DNA of 48,289 nt from Hyphomonadaceae bacterium (GCA_022843225.1 JALHOC010000003.1:1-48289); one strand, 5' to 3'; positions 15,527 through 24,624 are shown, numbered from the stretch's first letter. Numbers and translations are program-made. Notes: a model not told the origin generated them from the letters alone.

Positions 15527-16378
15527 TTAACCGGCACGGCGATCCATATCGCGCGACACCAGCGCGATGAATTCCGACGCGAAATCGTCAAGCTTGCTGG
15601 CTTGCTTGGAGATCTGCTTGGCGGCGAAGTTGTAGATCAACACGGCCGGGATAGCCGCGACCAAGCCCGCCGCAGTGGCGAGCAGAGCGCCGGCGATACC
15701 TGGCGCGACGACCGCGAGCGAGGTGGTTTGGCTTTCGGCAATGCCGACGAAGGCGACCATGATGCCCCACACCGTGCCGAACAGACCGATAAAGGGCGCG
15801 TTGGCGCCGATCGAGGCGAGGAACGTCATGCTGGAGCCGAGATCTTCAAGGTGCTCGTTCTGACGCGTGTTCATCGCCGATTGAACGCGCTGCATGGTGT
15901 GGTCGCGGGCGTCGCGCATCGTGTAGAGGCCCAGATCCTGGGTGCGACGCACCTCCGCCATACCGGCGTCGAACATCGATTTAATGCCAGAGGCAGGCAT
16001 CTTGCGCACGATGGCTTCAGCTTCCTCGACCGAGTTCGCCTTGCGGTACGCCGCCAGGAAATCCTTGGTCTGACCTGACGCCTTGCGCATCACATAGATT
16101 TTTTCGAACAGCAACGCTACGGCATAGACCGCACAAACGGCCAGGATGATCATAACGCCGAGCTCAACCTCATTGAGCTTCGTCACAAGATCCCAAAGGC
16201 TGACATCGTGTTGGCCAGCGGCCTCGGCGGCGGCTTCAGCGCCGCGGTTCTTCATCGCCTCAAGCTCTTGAGCCGAAGGGGCGGCGGCGGGAGCCGGCGG
16301 GGCAGGAGTAGCGCCCGCTGTGGTCGCCGGTGCGGCGGCTTGCTGCGCGAACATCAGCAGCGAATTCATCAACGTCAT
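15527..16378 (-). CDS. exbB: ExbB/MotA/TolQ family proton channel
   Basis: 283 residues with an N-terminal hydrophobic leader followed by an Ala/Pro linker, then three membrane helices of the MotA/TolQ/ExbB fold. The conserved SIGANAPFIGLFGTVWGIMVAF block and the VAAIPAVLIYNF block are present. With ExbD it forms the proton-driven motor of the TonB system in the inner membrane. It is the first gene of the four-gene operon. A perfect -35 candidate lies about 210 bases upstream. Confidence 0.95.
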   Translation of the reverse strand: MTLMNSLLMFAQQAAAPATTAGATPAPPAPAAAPSAQELEAMKNRGAEAAAEAAGQHDVSLWDLVTKLNEVELGVMIILAVCAVYAVALLFEKIYVMRKASGQTKDFLAAYRKANSVEEAEAIVRKMPASGIKSMFDAGMAEVRRTQDLGLYTMRDARDHTMQRVQSAMNTRQNEHLEDLGSSMTFLASIGANAPFIGLFGTVWGIMVAFVGIAESQTTSLAVVAPGIAGALLATAAGLVAAIPAVLIYNFAAKQISKQASKLDDFASEFIALVSRDMDRRAG

Positions 16379-16779
16379 TTAGTCTGCCCTTTTGCCTGCC
16401 CTGAGTTGCCACTAGCGCTCAACCGCCCTCATAGCGGTGCGCAAATCTCCAATGCGGAGGGGGTGTGATGTCGCGATTGCCCGGCGACCAGGCTCACTTA
16501 ACATCCTCCCACCAGATTTCCCGGGCGCTGCTCCGCAGTCTTTTCCCCAGGCGATCCGCCGCTCTCTAAATTTTCGGAAACGCTGAGATTGTCAACGCCT
16601 CCCGCGCAGTGGGCGACCTGAATAAGCAGCCCCATACGTTTTTGGTGCCTGCCAGATGCCCTGCCGGCTAGGCGCTCGCAACCAAAAAAAACGTGATCGC
16701 GCCTGTGGGGCGTTGTTTTGAGGCACACGCCATCGCCCGACACACCAAAAAATGCTACTTGGCGGGCGGAGGCACATCC
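16379..16779. other. 401-bp divergent intergenic region (exbB / bolA)
   Basis: No gene with support lies here. A 160-residue minus frame over 16498-16980 is antisense to bolA and is rejected. The region holds a promoter-like site for exbB (16567-16595) and a short A-rich run at 16683-16690. No convincing RNA gene or terminator was found. Confidence 0.6.
16567..16595 (-). promoter_or_regulatory. Candidate exbB operon promoter
   Basis: On the minus strand a perfect TTGACA (16590-16595) is followed after about 17 bases by the AT-rich AATTTA around 16567-16572. The -35 is exact and the -10 is poor. If used, the leader would be about 180 bases. Confidence 0.3.
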
Positions 16780-17019
16780 ATGGCTATGGCGCGGTCTGAG
16801 TTGGAAACCCTGTTGCGGGAGGCGTTTCCGGATGCAGACATCCAAATCGAGGACCTCGCCGGTGACGGCGACCATTATCGCGCGCACATCCGCTCTGACG
16901 CCTTCGCGGGCAAAACCCGCATCGCCCAGCACCAGATGGTTTACGCCGCCCTTAAAGGCCGCATGGGAGGGCAATTGCATGCCCTCGCCCTCGATACTGC
17001 GCCAAAACTTGGCTCTTGA
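16780..17019 (+). CDS. BolA family protein
   Basis: 79 residues from the ATG at 16780 with GGCGGAGG just upstream. The BolA fold signature is visible in the helix SELETLLREAFPDADIQIEDLAGDGDHYRAHI (read in two parts) and in RIAQHQMVYAALKGRMGGQLHALAL. It is 46 bases upstream of the CGFS glutaredoxin. BolA proteins bind monothiol glutaredoxins and share a [2Fe-2S] cluster, so the pair probably works in iron-sulfur cluster delivery or iron sensing. The short IbaG-like form is more likely than full BolA. Confidence 0.92.
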   Translation: MAMARSELETLLREAFPDADIQIEDLAGDGDHYRAHIRSDAFAGKTRIAQHQMVYAALKGRMGGQLHALALDTAPKLGS

Positions 17020-17065
17020 TGCAGCTTTCGCCCGCTCCTAGGTGAGCGGTTAGGAGTAAGCTTTG

Positions 17066-17395
17066 ATGTCCGACGCCCTTGAAGCCATTCGCGGCACGAT
17101 CGCCACTCATGACGTAGTGTTGTTCATGAAGGGCACGGCCGAGCGTCCGATGTGCGGTTTCTCCAACCAGGTGGTTCAAATCCTCGATCACCTCGGGATC
17201 GATTTTCACGATGTGAACGTCCTGGCCGACGAGGACATCCGCCAAGGGGTCAAGGACTTCGCCAGCTGGCCGACCATCCCGCAGCTCTACATTAAGGGCG
17301 AGTTCGTGGGCGGCTGCGATATTGTACGCGAGATGTTCCAAACGGGAGAGCTTAAGTCGCTCCTAGCCGACAAGGGCGTCTCGGCTTCCGCCTAG
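17066..17395 (+). CDS. grxD: Monothiol CGFS glutaredoxin (Grx4/GrxD type)
   Basis: 109 residues with a single thioredoxin fold. The active-site CGFS is at residues 30-33 after KGTAERPM, and the glutathione-binding WPTIPQLYIKGEFVGGCDI block follows. It binds a [2Fe-2S] cluster with glutathione and hands it to target proteins, usually with BolA. The ATG at 17066 has AGGAG upstream, which makes the TTG at 17063 unlikely. The stop codon lies inside a strong terminator. Confidence 0.96.
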   Translation: MSDALEAIRGTIATHDVVLFMKGTAERPMCGFSNQVVQILDHLGIDFHDVNVLADEDIRQGVKDFASWPTIPQLYIKGEFVGGCDIVREMFQTGELKSLLADKGVSASA

Positions 17396-17418
17396 GCCTG
17401 CTGCCTAGGCGCTTTTTC
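17389..17418 (+). terminator. Intrinsic terminator for grxD, carrying both convergent stop codons
   Basis: CGCCTAGGC (17389-17397) and GCCTAGGCG (17403-17411) form a perfect 9-bp stem with a 5-base loop, followed by CTTTTTC. The TAG of grxD (17393-17395) is in the left arm. The TAG of the opposing protease gene (minus strand, 17405-17407) is in the right arm. Confidence 0.85.
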
Positions 17419-18391
17419 GTTCAGCCGGGCGTTCGGTTACCGCGAGGTCGAGCCGCGCCAGCGTCCCGTTCCGCAGTACCTGAAGCGCTACTCTGCGCCC
17501 GATCCGCTCTCGCGTCAGCAGCCTGTGAATGACATCAACAGACGGGGTCGCGACGCCATCGAGCTTCAGCACGACATCTCCGACTTCAAGCCCCGCTTGC
17601 TCTGCGGGCCCGCCGCTACTGACCGCGACCACAAGCACGCCGCTTTCCACGTCGAGCCCCAACCTGCGCACCAGCGCCCGCGCAAGCTCTTGAGTTTGAC
17701 CGCCAATCCCAAACCAACCGCGCGCCACGCGCCCAGTGCGCATCAGCTCAGGCACAACGGACTTCGCGGTATTGCTGGGCACGGCAAAGCATAAACCCTG
17801 CGCACCTCCGATAATGGCGGTGTTGATGCCAACAACCGCGCCGTGAGCGTCCACCAAGGCACCGCCGGAATTGCCGGGGTTGAGCGCGGCGTCTGTCTGA
17901 ATGACATCCTCGATCAACCGCCCGCTTTCACCGCGTAAGGTTCGGCGCAGCGCCGAAATCACGCCGACAGTGACGGTCGCCTGCAGACCAAGCGGGTTAC
18001 CAATCGCGATTGAGAGCTCACCGACGCTCAGCGCATTGGAATCGCCCAGTTCAGCGGCTTGATGCCCGCGTCCCTGCAGCCGCAGCAGCGCCAAGTCTGT
18101 ATCAGGGTCAGTCCCGACAATCTCGGCAGCCACTACACTGCCATCTTCCAACACGCCCTCGATGCGCCCTGCGCCGTTAACGACGTGGTTGTTGGTAAGC
18201 GCGTAGCCATCGGGCGAAATGATGACGCCAGAGCCCGCACCGTCATAGAGATCGCGCGCACGGCTTTTACGGCGTACGCCAATCACAGCGGGACCAATCG
18301 TTTCGACCACGCGCACCACGGTCTCAGAAAAGCCATCGCGTGGGCCACGACGAGGCGGCGCGTCGATCAGTGTCTTTTGGCGTCCGAACAT
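17405..18391 (-). CDS. HtrA-type serine protease with PDZ domain, no signal peptide
   Basis: 328 residues. The trypsin-like S1C domain has the triad His69 (TNNHV), Asp99 (DTDLALL) and Ser175 (NPGNSGG). One PDZ domain follows, with the carboxylate-binding loop in WFGIGG and the EVGDVVLKLDGV repeat. HtrA/Deg proteases are usually periplasmic. Here the N-terminus (MFGRQKTLIDAPPRRGPRDG) is charged, with neither signal peptide nor membrane helix. No upstream ATG, GTG or TTG is available before an in-frame TAA, so a cytoplasmic location is likely. Confidence 0.9.
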   Translation of the reverse strand: MFGRQKTLIDAPPRRGPRDGFSETVVRVVETIGPAVIGVRRKSRARDLYDGAGSGVIISPDGYALTNNHVVNGAGRIEGVLEDGSVVAAEIVGTDPDTDLALLRLQGRGHQAAELGDSNALSVGELSIAIGNPLGLQATVTVGVISALRRTLRGESGRLIEDVIQTDAALNPGNSGGALVDAHGAVVGINTAIIGGAQGLCFAVPSNTAKSVVPELMRTGRVARGWFGIGGQTQELARALVRRLGLDVESGVLVVAVSSGGPAEQAGLEVGDVVLKLDGVATPSVDVIHRLLTRERIGRRVALQVLRNGTLARLDLAVTERPAERKSA

Positions 18392-18449
18392 GATGTTCAG
18401 GTAGTAAGGCGCCCGCGCCTGCGCCAGCCCGCTTTATCCGGCGCGCGCG

Positions 18450-19109
18450 ATGGCTTACACGCCCCGCATGACCAGCAAGCCGGCGCGCCCTTTTCAGCTC
18501 TTCACATGGCTGCGCAATTCCTTCCTCGCCGGCGTCGCCTTGGTGCTGCCATTCGTGGTCACGATGTGGCTCATCTGGATGGTCGTCAGCTTCATCGACA
18601 CCCGCGTCGAACCCCTGATCCCGGAACAGCTGAACATTCTGACGCAATTCCCAGGCGGAGGTGTCTTGGTGGCGTTGCTGGCGCTAACTTTGGTGGGGGC
18701 GCTTGCGGGCAATCTGGTCGGGCGCTGGATCGTCTCCACCGCCGACCAAGGCATCGCCAATTTGCCGTTAGTGCGCACGATCTACGGCGGCGCCAAGCAG
18801 GTGTTCAAGCAAGTGGCCGCGCCCGAGCGGACATCATTCAAGCAAGCGGTGCTGGTCGAGTTCCCGCAGCCGGGCTCTTACGCCATAGGCTTCATCACCA
18901 ATGAGAACACCGCCGAGGTCGCGCGCGATATCGGCGAGGAGCTTGTGGCGGTCTATGTGCCGCAAGCGCCGATCCCCACTTCCGGCTTTCTGCTCTATCT
19001 GCCGCGCACGGCGTTTCGACCTTTGTCGATCCCGCCCGAGGAGGCGTTGAAGCGGGTGATCTCGCTGGGGCTCATCAAAGACGAGGCGGAGACGCCTAAA
19101 CTATCTTGA
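18450..19109 (+). CDS. DUF502 family membrane protein
   Basis: 219 residues. Two membrane helices (about residues 25-50 and 70-95) are followed by a soluble domain with GLPNLPLVRTIYGGAKQV-like sequence (here ADQGIANLPLVRTIYGGAKQV) and SFKQAVLVEFPQPGSYAIGF, both typical of DUF502. The start could be 18450 or the ATG at 18468. The family is widespread but its function is unknown. It is divergent from the HtrA gene, and its end overlaps the PPK2 gene by 14 bases on the other strand. Confidence 0.9.
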   Translation: MAYTPRMTSKPARPFQLFTWLRNSFLAGVALVLPFVVTMWLIWMVVSFIDTRVEPLIPEQLNILTQFPGGGVLVALLALTLVGALAGNLVGRWIVSTADQGIANLPLVRTIYGGAKQVFKQVAAPERTSFKQAVLVEFPQPGSYAIGFITNENTAEVARDIGEELVAVYVPQAPIPTSGFLLYLPRTAFRPLSIPPEEALKRVISLGLIKDEAETPKLS

Positions 19110-19920
19110 AGTCGGTCGGCTTCCAGTCCGGCTTGGGATAGCTCGGATTCATCTCTTCCAGCGTGCCGCGCACGATCGCGGAGATGATCGCATTGCGCCG
19201 CCACTTCTTGTCAGCCGGGATCACCCGCCACGGCGCATGCGCGGTTGAGCAGCGCTCCAGCACTGCATCGTAGGCCTTCACGTACTCGTCCCAAAGCGCG
19301 CGGTCTTCGAGATCGCCGGGATTGAACTTCCAATTCTTTTCCGGCTCATCCAGGCGCTCCTGCAGGCGCTGGCGCTGCTCATCCTTCGAGATGTGCAGCA
19401 TGAATTTGAGGATCGTTACACCGTTCTCGCTCAGGTGCTTTTCGAAGGCGTTGACCTGCTCGTAGCGGCGCTCGACAGTCTCAGCCGGCGCGAGCCCCCT
19501 CACCTTCACCACCAGCACATCCTCATAGTGCGAGCGATTGAACACGCCGATCATCCCCTTTTTCGGGACCGCCGCGTGCACGCGCCAGAGATAGTCGTGC
19601 GCGAGCTCTTCCTCGCTCGGGCGGCCAAAGGCGGTCACGCTGACGCCAAGTGGGCCGCTTTGGTTGAACACACTGCGCACGGTGCCGTCCTTGCCGGAGG
19701 TATCGATGCCCTGGAGCACAACGAGCAGCGCGCGCTTACGCTCCGCCCAGAGTCTATCCTGGAGCTTATCGATCGCCTTGGCGTTCTCGACGGTCGCCGC
19801 TTCAGCGTGGGCGCGGTCGGGGAACAGATCGTCGCCGGCGGGATCGCGTTTCTCTAAGGGCGCCTTCGCACCCGAGGCGATGCGCACGAGGCTGTCGATC
19901 TCGTTCCAGGCTTTTGTCAC
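19096..19920 (-). CDS. ppk2: Polyphosphate kinase 2 family protein
   Basis: 274 residues. PPK2 enzymes transfer phosphate between polyphosphate and nucleotides. The Walker A loop is GIDTSGKDG (71-79), the Walker B region is in GVFNRSHYEDVL, and the lid has basic residues in AAVPKKG. The end IIPSYPK-like (here NPSYPKPDW) also fits the family. The size and single domain match class III/I short PPK2s, which phosphorylate nucleoside mono- or diphosphates. The class is not decided here. It is likely co-transcribed with no gene upstream except purU, 9 bases away. Confidence 0.93.
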   Translation of the reverse strand: MTKAWNEIDSLVRIASGAKAPLEKRDPAGDDLFPDRAHAEAATVENAKAIDKLQDRLWAERKRALLVVLQGIDTSGKDGTVRSVFNQSGPLGVSVTAFGRPSEEELAHDYLWRVHAAVPKKGMIGVFNRSHYEDVLVVKVRGLAPAETVERRYEQVNAFEKHLSENGVTILKFMLHISKDEQRQRLQERLDEPEKNWKFNPGDLEDRALWDEYVKAYDAVLERCSTAHAPWRVIPADKKWRRNAIISAIVRGTLEEMNPSYPKPDWKPTDFKIV

Positions 19921-19929
19921 TGCTATTCC

Positions 19930-20775
19930 TTACGCGAAGACGACCGTCTTGTTGCCGCTGATCACGACGCGCCGTTCAATATGCCAGCGCACCGCGCGCG
20001 CGAGCACCTGACATTCCACGTCGCGTCCAATTTCGACAAGGTCTTTGGGCGTATGGTGATGGGCGACACGTGACACCGCTTGCTCGATGATCGGCCCTTC
20101 ATCCAGATCGGGCGTCACGTAATGAGCGGTCGCACCGATGATCTTCACGCCGCGCTCATGCGCCTGCGTGTAGGGGCTGGCGCCCTTGAAGCTTGGCAGG
20201 AATGAGTGGTGGATGTTGATGCACCGGCCAGCAAGCGCCAGGCACGTCTCCGGCGCCAATATCTGCATGTAGCGCGCGAGCACCAATAGCTCAGCGCCAG
20301 TTTCCTCCATGATCGCGATCATCTTGGCGTCTGCCGCGGGTTTGTCCTGCGGTAGCACCACGTAGCGCGTCCCACGCCAAGCGCTTACCCGCTCCATGTC
20401 TGGATGGTTGGAGACAATCGCGGCGATGTCGGCATTCAACCAGCCCGTTTCCTGTCGATAGAGCAGATCTTGCAGGCAATGCCCGATCTTCGACACCGCG
20501 ATCACGATGCGAGGGCGCGCGCTTGAATCATGAATGCGCCAATCCATGGCGAAGCGAAGCGCTATAGGCGCGAAGCCCGCATTCAATTCCTCCAGGCTGA
20601 CCGCTCCCGACGCCGGCTCGGAGAACGCCGTGCGCATGTAGAAGCTCGCGCCGTCGTGGAATTGATCGGACTCTTCGATCGAAAAGCCGCGATCGGCGAG
20701 GAATGTGGCCACGGCTGCAACGATGCCCACCGCGTCGGGGCATTTCACAGTGAGGATATAGCGGCCTTGGGTCAT
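19930..20775 (-). CDS. purU: Formyltetrahydrofolate deformylase
   Basis: 281 residues from the ATG at 20775. An N-terminal ACT domain (YILTVKCPDAVGIVAAVATFLADRG) is followed by the formyl-transferase fold, whose INIHHSFLPSFKG and DLDEGPIIEQ motifs carry the catalytic Asn, His and Asp. PurU hydrolyses 10-formyl-THF to formate and THF, balancing one-carbon units, which links it to the glycine-cleavage genes further on. It reads in the same direction as ppk2, 9 bases upstream of it. Confidence 0.95.
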   Translation of the reverse strand: MTQGRYILTVKCPDAVGIVAAVATFLADRGFSIEESDQFHDGASFYMRTAFSEPASGAVSLEELNAGFAPIALRFAMDWRIHDSSARPRIVIAVSKIGHCLQDLLYRQETGWLNADIAAIVSNHPDMERVSAWRGTRYVVLPQDKPAADAKMIAIMEETGAELLVLARYMQILAPETCLALAGRCINIHHSFLPSFKGASPYTQAHERGVKIIGATAHYVTPDLDEGPIIEQAVSRVAHHHTPKDLVEIGRDVECQVLARAVRWHIERRVVISGNKTVVFA

Positions 20776-20781
20776 CGGGCG

Positions 20782-20820
20782 TTGGGGATTAGAGATCGCC
20801 CCTAATCCCCCGATCCCCAA
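20782..20820. terminator. Nested inverted repeats after rpsD
   Basis: GGGGATTAG (20784-20792) pairs with CTAATCCCC (20802-20810). The outer TTGGGGAT (20782-20789) can alternatively pair with ATCCCCAA (20813-20820). The two pairings are mutually exclusive. The site lies between rpsD and purU on the minus strand and probably ends the rpsD transcript. Confidence 0.55.
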
Positions 20821-20823
20821 TCC

Positions 20824-21441
20824 CTAGCTCGCGTAATACTCGACGACCAGGTTCGGCTCCATCTGCACCGCGTACGGCACGTCGGCCAACGTCGGCACGC
20901 GGGCAAAGCGCGCCGTCATCGCCTTTGGGTCCACCTCGATGTAGTCGGGGGTATCGCGTTCGCCGCTTTGCAGCGCTTCGAGCACCAGCGCCATCGAGCG
21001 GGCCTTGTCGCGAATTTCAAGCACATCGCCAGCCTTCACCAGGAAGGACGGAATGGTCACGCGACGGCCATTCACCTTGACGTGGCCGTGGTTCACGAAT
21101 TGGCGCGCCGAGAACACGGTCGGCGTGAACTTGGCGCGATAGACCACCGCGTCGAGCCGGCTTTCGAGCAGGCCGATGAGGTTTTCCGCCGTGTTGCCCT
21201 TTCGGCGTGCGGCTTCCTCATAGGTCTTGCGGAACTGCTTTTCGGTGATGTTGCCGTAATACATGCGCAATTTCTGCTTGGCGACCAGTTGCAGGCCGAA
21301 GTCAGAGGTCTTGCCCTTGCGGCGCTGGCCGTGCTGGCCGGGGCCGTATTGGCGCTTGTTGACGGGAGATTTCGGACGGCCCCAGAGGTTCTGGCCGAAA
21401 CGGCGATCCGACTTGTATTTGGCTTGAATACGCTTCGTCAT
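20824..21441 (-). CDS. rpsD: 30S ribosomal protein S4
   Basis: 205 residues, normal length. The N-terminal [31 protein letters not shown] region and the S4 RNA-binding domain ([29 protein letters not shown], in parts) are unmistakable. It binds 16S rRNA early in 30S assembly. It stands alone here, as is usual in alphaproteobacteria, with a 617-base gene-free stretch upstream. Confidence 0.98.
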   Translation of the reverse strand: MTKRIQAKYKSDRRFGQNLWGRPKSPVNKRQYGPGQHGQRRKGKTSDFGLQLVAKQKLRMYYGNITEKQFRKTYEEAARRKGNTAENLIGLLESRLDAVVYRAKFTPTVFSARQFVNHGHVKVNGRRVTIPSFLVKAGDVLEIRDKARSMALVLEALQSGERDTPDYIEVDPKAMTARFARVPTLADVPYAVQMEPNLVVEYYAS

Positions 21442-22058
21442 GCGCTGTGAGCGCCTTCTTCCATGACGGGGACCGGCGGCTTCACAATGAGGCCGCGACT
21501 GCCCTGGCGGTTGCCCGTCAACCAGTATGAAGGGCCCAAGCCCGCAGGCTGGCCCTTGAAGCAGGCGCTTTTGGGCGAAAGGCGGGGCGAAGTCAACGGC
21601 CAGCGCCCGAGCAGCCGCTACCCTTGTGTGCTTTCACGCTGGGGGCTCCGCCACGCGCTTAGCGCCTGACGATCTTTCCCGGACGGCGTGCGAGCGAGGG
21701 CCAGTGAAACCGTCGCGTAAATAGGCGCGCGACGCCTTCTCCTCAATCATCCGGCGGCGAGTTCTTGGTCTCCTCGACGCCTGGGCTCGGCGATTGGTGT
21801 TCGCCTCGCCATCACGCTCAACCGCGTCCCGACTGCGTTCGGCCCTGGTGCACCTGGCGCCTCCCTAGCCGGGATGGAAAGGAGTGTACGCCCGGTGTGG
21901 AGGGGGGCGGATAGATTTTGTTGGAGGGCTGGTTTTGGCCCAAAATCGCCGTTCGCATCCTCGGTATACCAGCGCGGAGATTGCGGACCAGATCATTGAT
22001 GCTGGCGTTGCCGAATGGCGCCAAAACGGGGTTCGGTCACAAACTCTGAGAGAGCTTG
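21442..22058. other. 617-bp gene-free stretch upstream of rpsD
   Basis: No recognised gene. The segment 21640-21870 is open in one minus-strand frame for about 76 codons, with an Arg/Glu/Ala-rich translation (for example TRAERSRDAVERDGEANTN), but lacks a good start. No tRNA, tmRNA tag or RNase P core sequence was seen. It may contain the rpsD leader or an unrecognised RNA. Confidence 0.5.
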
Positions 22059-22508
22059 ATGAGGCGAAATCACACGATATCGAAGGTCTACCCCGTTAGC
22101 GCTCAAGTGCTTTGGGAGGACATCTTGGATCCCAACGCTCTCGCGGATTCCATGAAGGGATCGCTCACCTACTCCGGCCTTCCCACAGAGCCAGTGTTTG
22201 AGGGGCAACGGATCGTCGTTTCGATAAAGCGCTGGGGATGGTTCCCGATGGGGCGGTGGACGATGGACGTCGTTCGGCGTGACGACGATAGGCGCATTCT
22301 GGAAAGCAGCGAGTTTGGAAGCCTGGTTCGCAACTATCGCCACCGCTTGGAGGTCGAGCCCCTGAGCGATAGTGAAGCGCGCTATTCGGACTACCTGGAT
22401 CTGGACGCTGGGCTGTTTACGAACCTGATGCTTCCCACGTTCGTCTCATTGTACGAGAGGCGACATGAGCAGCGGCTGAAGCGGTTGTTGGCCCGGAAGC
22501 CGGGCTAG
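22059..22508 (+). CDS. SRPBCC (START-like) family protein
   Basis: 149 residues from the ATG at 22059; a TTG lies directly upstream at 22056. Features of the Bet v1/SRPBCC ligand-binding fold are visible: the N-terminal strand with YPVSAQVLWEDILDPNAL, alternating strands in the middle (GRWTMDVVRRDD, RHRLEVEPLSDSEARYSDYLDLDAG) and a long C-terminal helix (FVSLYERRHEQRLKRLL). Ligand and role are unknown. It stands alone between the rpsD and dxs regions, and its base composition looks less GC-rich than the neighbours, so it may have been acquired. Confidence 0.75.
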   Translation: MRRNHTISKVYPVSAQVLWEDILDPNALADSMKGSLTYSGLPTEPVFEGQRIVVSIKRWGWFPMGRWTMDVVRRDDDRRILESSEFGSLVRNYRHRLEVEPLSDSEARYSDYLDLDAGLFTNLMLPTFVSLYERRHEQRLKRLLARKPG

Positions 22509-22584
22509 GTATTGACCGCAAGCGGCGAAAAACAGCCTCTTCAGGCATCGCGTGGCGATGAACCCGAAGTGACGAAAGAGCCCC

Positions 22585-24501
22585 CTAAGCCCGCGCTTCA
22601 TTCACCCCGCGCCCCAGCGCGAGCGTCGCGGCGGCGGCGATGGCGTCGGCATCGAGGCCGGCCTGGGCGTACATAAGTTCGGGCTTGTCCTGATCCTGGA
22701 ACACATCCGGCAGCGTCAGGGTACGAATTTTCAAGCCGCGATCGAGCAAGCCATCCTTCGCCAGGAAGTGCAGCACGAAGGCGCCGAAGCCGCCCATCGC
22801 GCCCTCCTCAATCGTGAGCAGAACTTCGTGCTCGCGCGCGAGGCGACGGATCAAGTCTTCATCGAGCGGCTTGGCGAAACGCGCATCCGCGACGGTGGTC
22901 GACAGCCCCATGGCCGCAAGCTTATCGGCGGCCTTCAAAGCTTCGCCCATGCGCGCACCGAAATTGAGCAGCGCCACCGTCGTTCCTTCGCGCACAATGC
23001 GGCCCTTGCCGATCTCCAGCGGCAGATGCGCGTCGGCGCCCAGCACGCCATCGGCATCGCCGCGCGGATAGCGGAACGCAGACGGGCAATCGTCAATCTG
23101 CGCCGCTGTGGCGACCATGCGTGATAGCTCGTTGCCGTCGGCGGCGGCCATCAACACCATGCCCGGCAGCGCGCCCATATAGCCCACATCGAACGAGCCC
23201 GCATGCGTGGGGCCATCGGCCCCAACAAGACCCGCGCGGTCCATCGCGAAGCGTACCGGCAAGCGTTGGATCGCGACATCGTGGACGACCTGATCATAGC
23301 CGCGCTGCAGGAATGTCGAGTAAATCGTGGCGAACGGCTTCATGCCGTCGGCGGCGAGGCCGGCCGCGAAGGTCACGGCATGCTGCTCGGCGATGCCGAC
23401 ATCGAAGGTGCGATCCGGGAATTTTTGCCCGAACAGATCGAGCCCCGTGCCCGAAGGCATTGCCGCCGTGATGGCGACGATCTTCTCGTCCTTCTCCGCT
23501 TCGCGGATCAGACTTTGCGCGAACACCTTGGTGTAGCTTGGCGCCGCGCCGCCCTTGCTCTGCTCGCCAGTGACGACGTTGAACTTGGTGACGCCGTGAT
23601 ATTTGTCGGCGGCGTTTTCGGCGGGCGCGTAGCCCTTGCCCTTCTTGGTGACGACATGGATCAGCACTGGGCGATCAGTGTGCTCCTTAGCGTTCTGCAG
23701 GATGGGCACGATGGTTTCGAGATCGTGGCCGTCGAACGGCCCGAGATAATGGAAGCCCAATTCCTCGAAGAACGTCCCGCCGGTGACGAGCGTGCGCGCG
23801 AACTCCTCTGCCTTCTTCGACACGTCATGCACGGTTTCGCCAAGGCTTGAGGCGACATTCTTCGCGGCCTTGCGAATGCGGCGGTAGGTTTTGGTGGCCG
23901 CGAGCCGCGCGAGATAGCTCGACATGCCCCCGACGGGCGGGGCGATCGACATGTCATTGTCGTTGAGGATGACGATCAGCCGCTTAGTGGTTTCAGCGGC
24001 GTTGTTCATCGCCTCATAGGCCATGCCCGCCGACATCGAGCCGTCGCCGATAATCGCGACCACATGGCTGTCGTCGCCGCGCTTATCGCGCGCCACGGCG
24101 AAGCCGAGCGCGGCGCTGATCGAGGTCGCCGCATGGGCGGCGCCGAACGGGTCGTATTCGCTCTCGGCGCGCTTGGTGAAACCCGAAAGGCCCTGGCCCT
24201 GGCGCAGCGTACGGATGCGGTCGCGCCGGCCGGTCAGGATTTTGTGCGGATAGGCTTGGTGACCGACATCCCAGATCACGACATCGCGCGGGGTGTTGAA
24301 CACGTAGTGCAGCGCCACGGTAAGCTCTACGACACCGAGCCCCGCGCCCAAATGCCCGCCCGTGACCGACACGGCGCTGATCATCTCGGCGCGGAGTTCA
24401 TCGGCCAATTGGCGCAGCTGCGCGCGCTCAAGCTTGCGGAGATCGGCGGGGAGTTTGACCTGGTCGAGCAGCGGGGTGGTTGTCGTGCTTGGGGGCGCCA
24501 T
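22585..24501 (-). CDS. dxs: 1-deoxy-D-xylulose-5-phosphate synthase
   Basis: 638 residues, normal length. It makes DXP from pyruvate and glyceraldehyde 3-phosphate, the first step of the MEP isoprenoid pathway. The thiamine-diphosphate motif [17 protein letters not shown], the N-terminal [18 protein letters not shown] and the transketolase domains through [13 protein letters not shown] are all present. Downstream MEP enzyme IspE and a polyprenyl synthase are elsewhere in this window. It follows gcvPB by 123 bases on the same strand but probably has its own promoter. Confidence 0.98.
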   Translation of the reverse strand: MAPPSTTTTPLLDQVKLPADLRKLERAQLRQLADELRAEMISAVSVTGGHLGAGLGVVELTVALHYVFNTPRDVVIWDVGHQAYPHKILTGRRDRIRTLRQGQGLSGFTKRAESEYDPFGAAHAATSISAALGFAVARDKRGDDSHVVAIIGDGSMSAGMAYEAMNNAAETTKRLIVILNDNDMSIAPPVGGMSSYLARLAATKTYRRIRKAAKNVASSLGETVHDVSKKAEEFARTLVTGGTFFEELGFHYLGPFDGHDLETIVPILQNAKEHTDRPVLIHVVTKKGKGYAPAENAADKYHGVTKFNVVTGEQSKGGAAPSYTKVFAQSLIREAEKDEKIVAITAAMPSGTGLDLFGQKFPDRTFDVGIAEQHAVTFAAGLAADGMKPFATIYSTFLQRGYDQVVHDVAIQRLPVRFAMDRAGLVGADGPTHAGSFDVGYMGALPGMVLMAAADGNELSRMVATAAQIDDCPSAFRYPRGDADGVLGADAHLPLEIGKGRIVREGTTVALLNFGARMGEALKAADKLAAMGLSTTVADARFAKPLDEDLIRRLAREHEVLLTIEEGAMGGFGAFVLHFLAKDGLLDRGLKIRTLTLPDVFQDQDKPELMYAQAGLDADAIAAAATLALGRGVNEARA

Positions 24502-24624
24502 GGGGCCTCTGGAGGACTTAGTCGTTGGAGCACGCTAGACCGCTTTGCATCCGCTGGCGACGCCCAGCCCGCAGCCCGGGGCCTGATTTTTCGCGCCTTT
24601 CCGTGCGGCGTGGGGGCGCAGCCC

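Noticed and set aside
16498-16980. 160-residue minus-strand frame over the bolA start
   Set aside because: Antisense to bolA with no recognisable domain; the BolA frame is unambiguous.
21442-22058. tmRNA, RNase P RNA or a tRNA in the long gap
   Set aside because: No alphaproteobacterial tag peptide (AND-type), no RNase P core words and no T-loop sequence were found by eye.
22768-23850. Plus-strand frames of 118 and 215 residues over dxs
   Set aside because: Antisense to dxs; the forward protein is full-length with all motifs.
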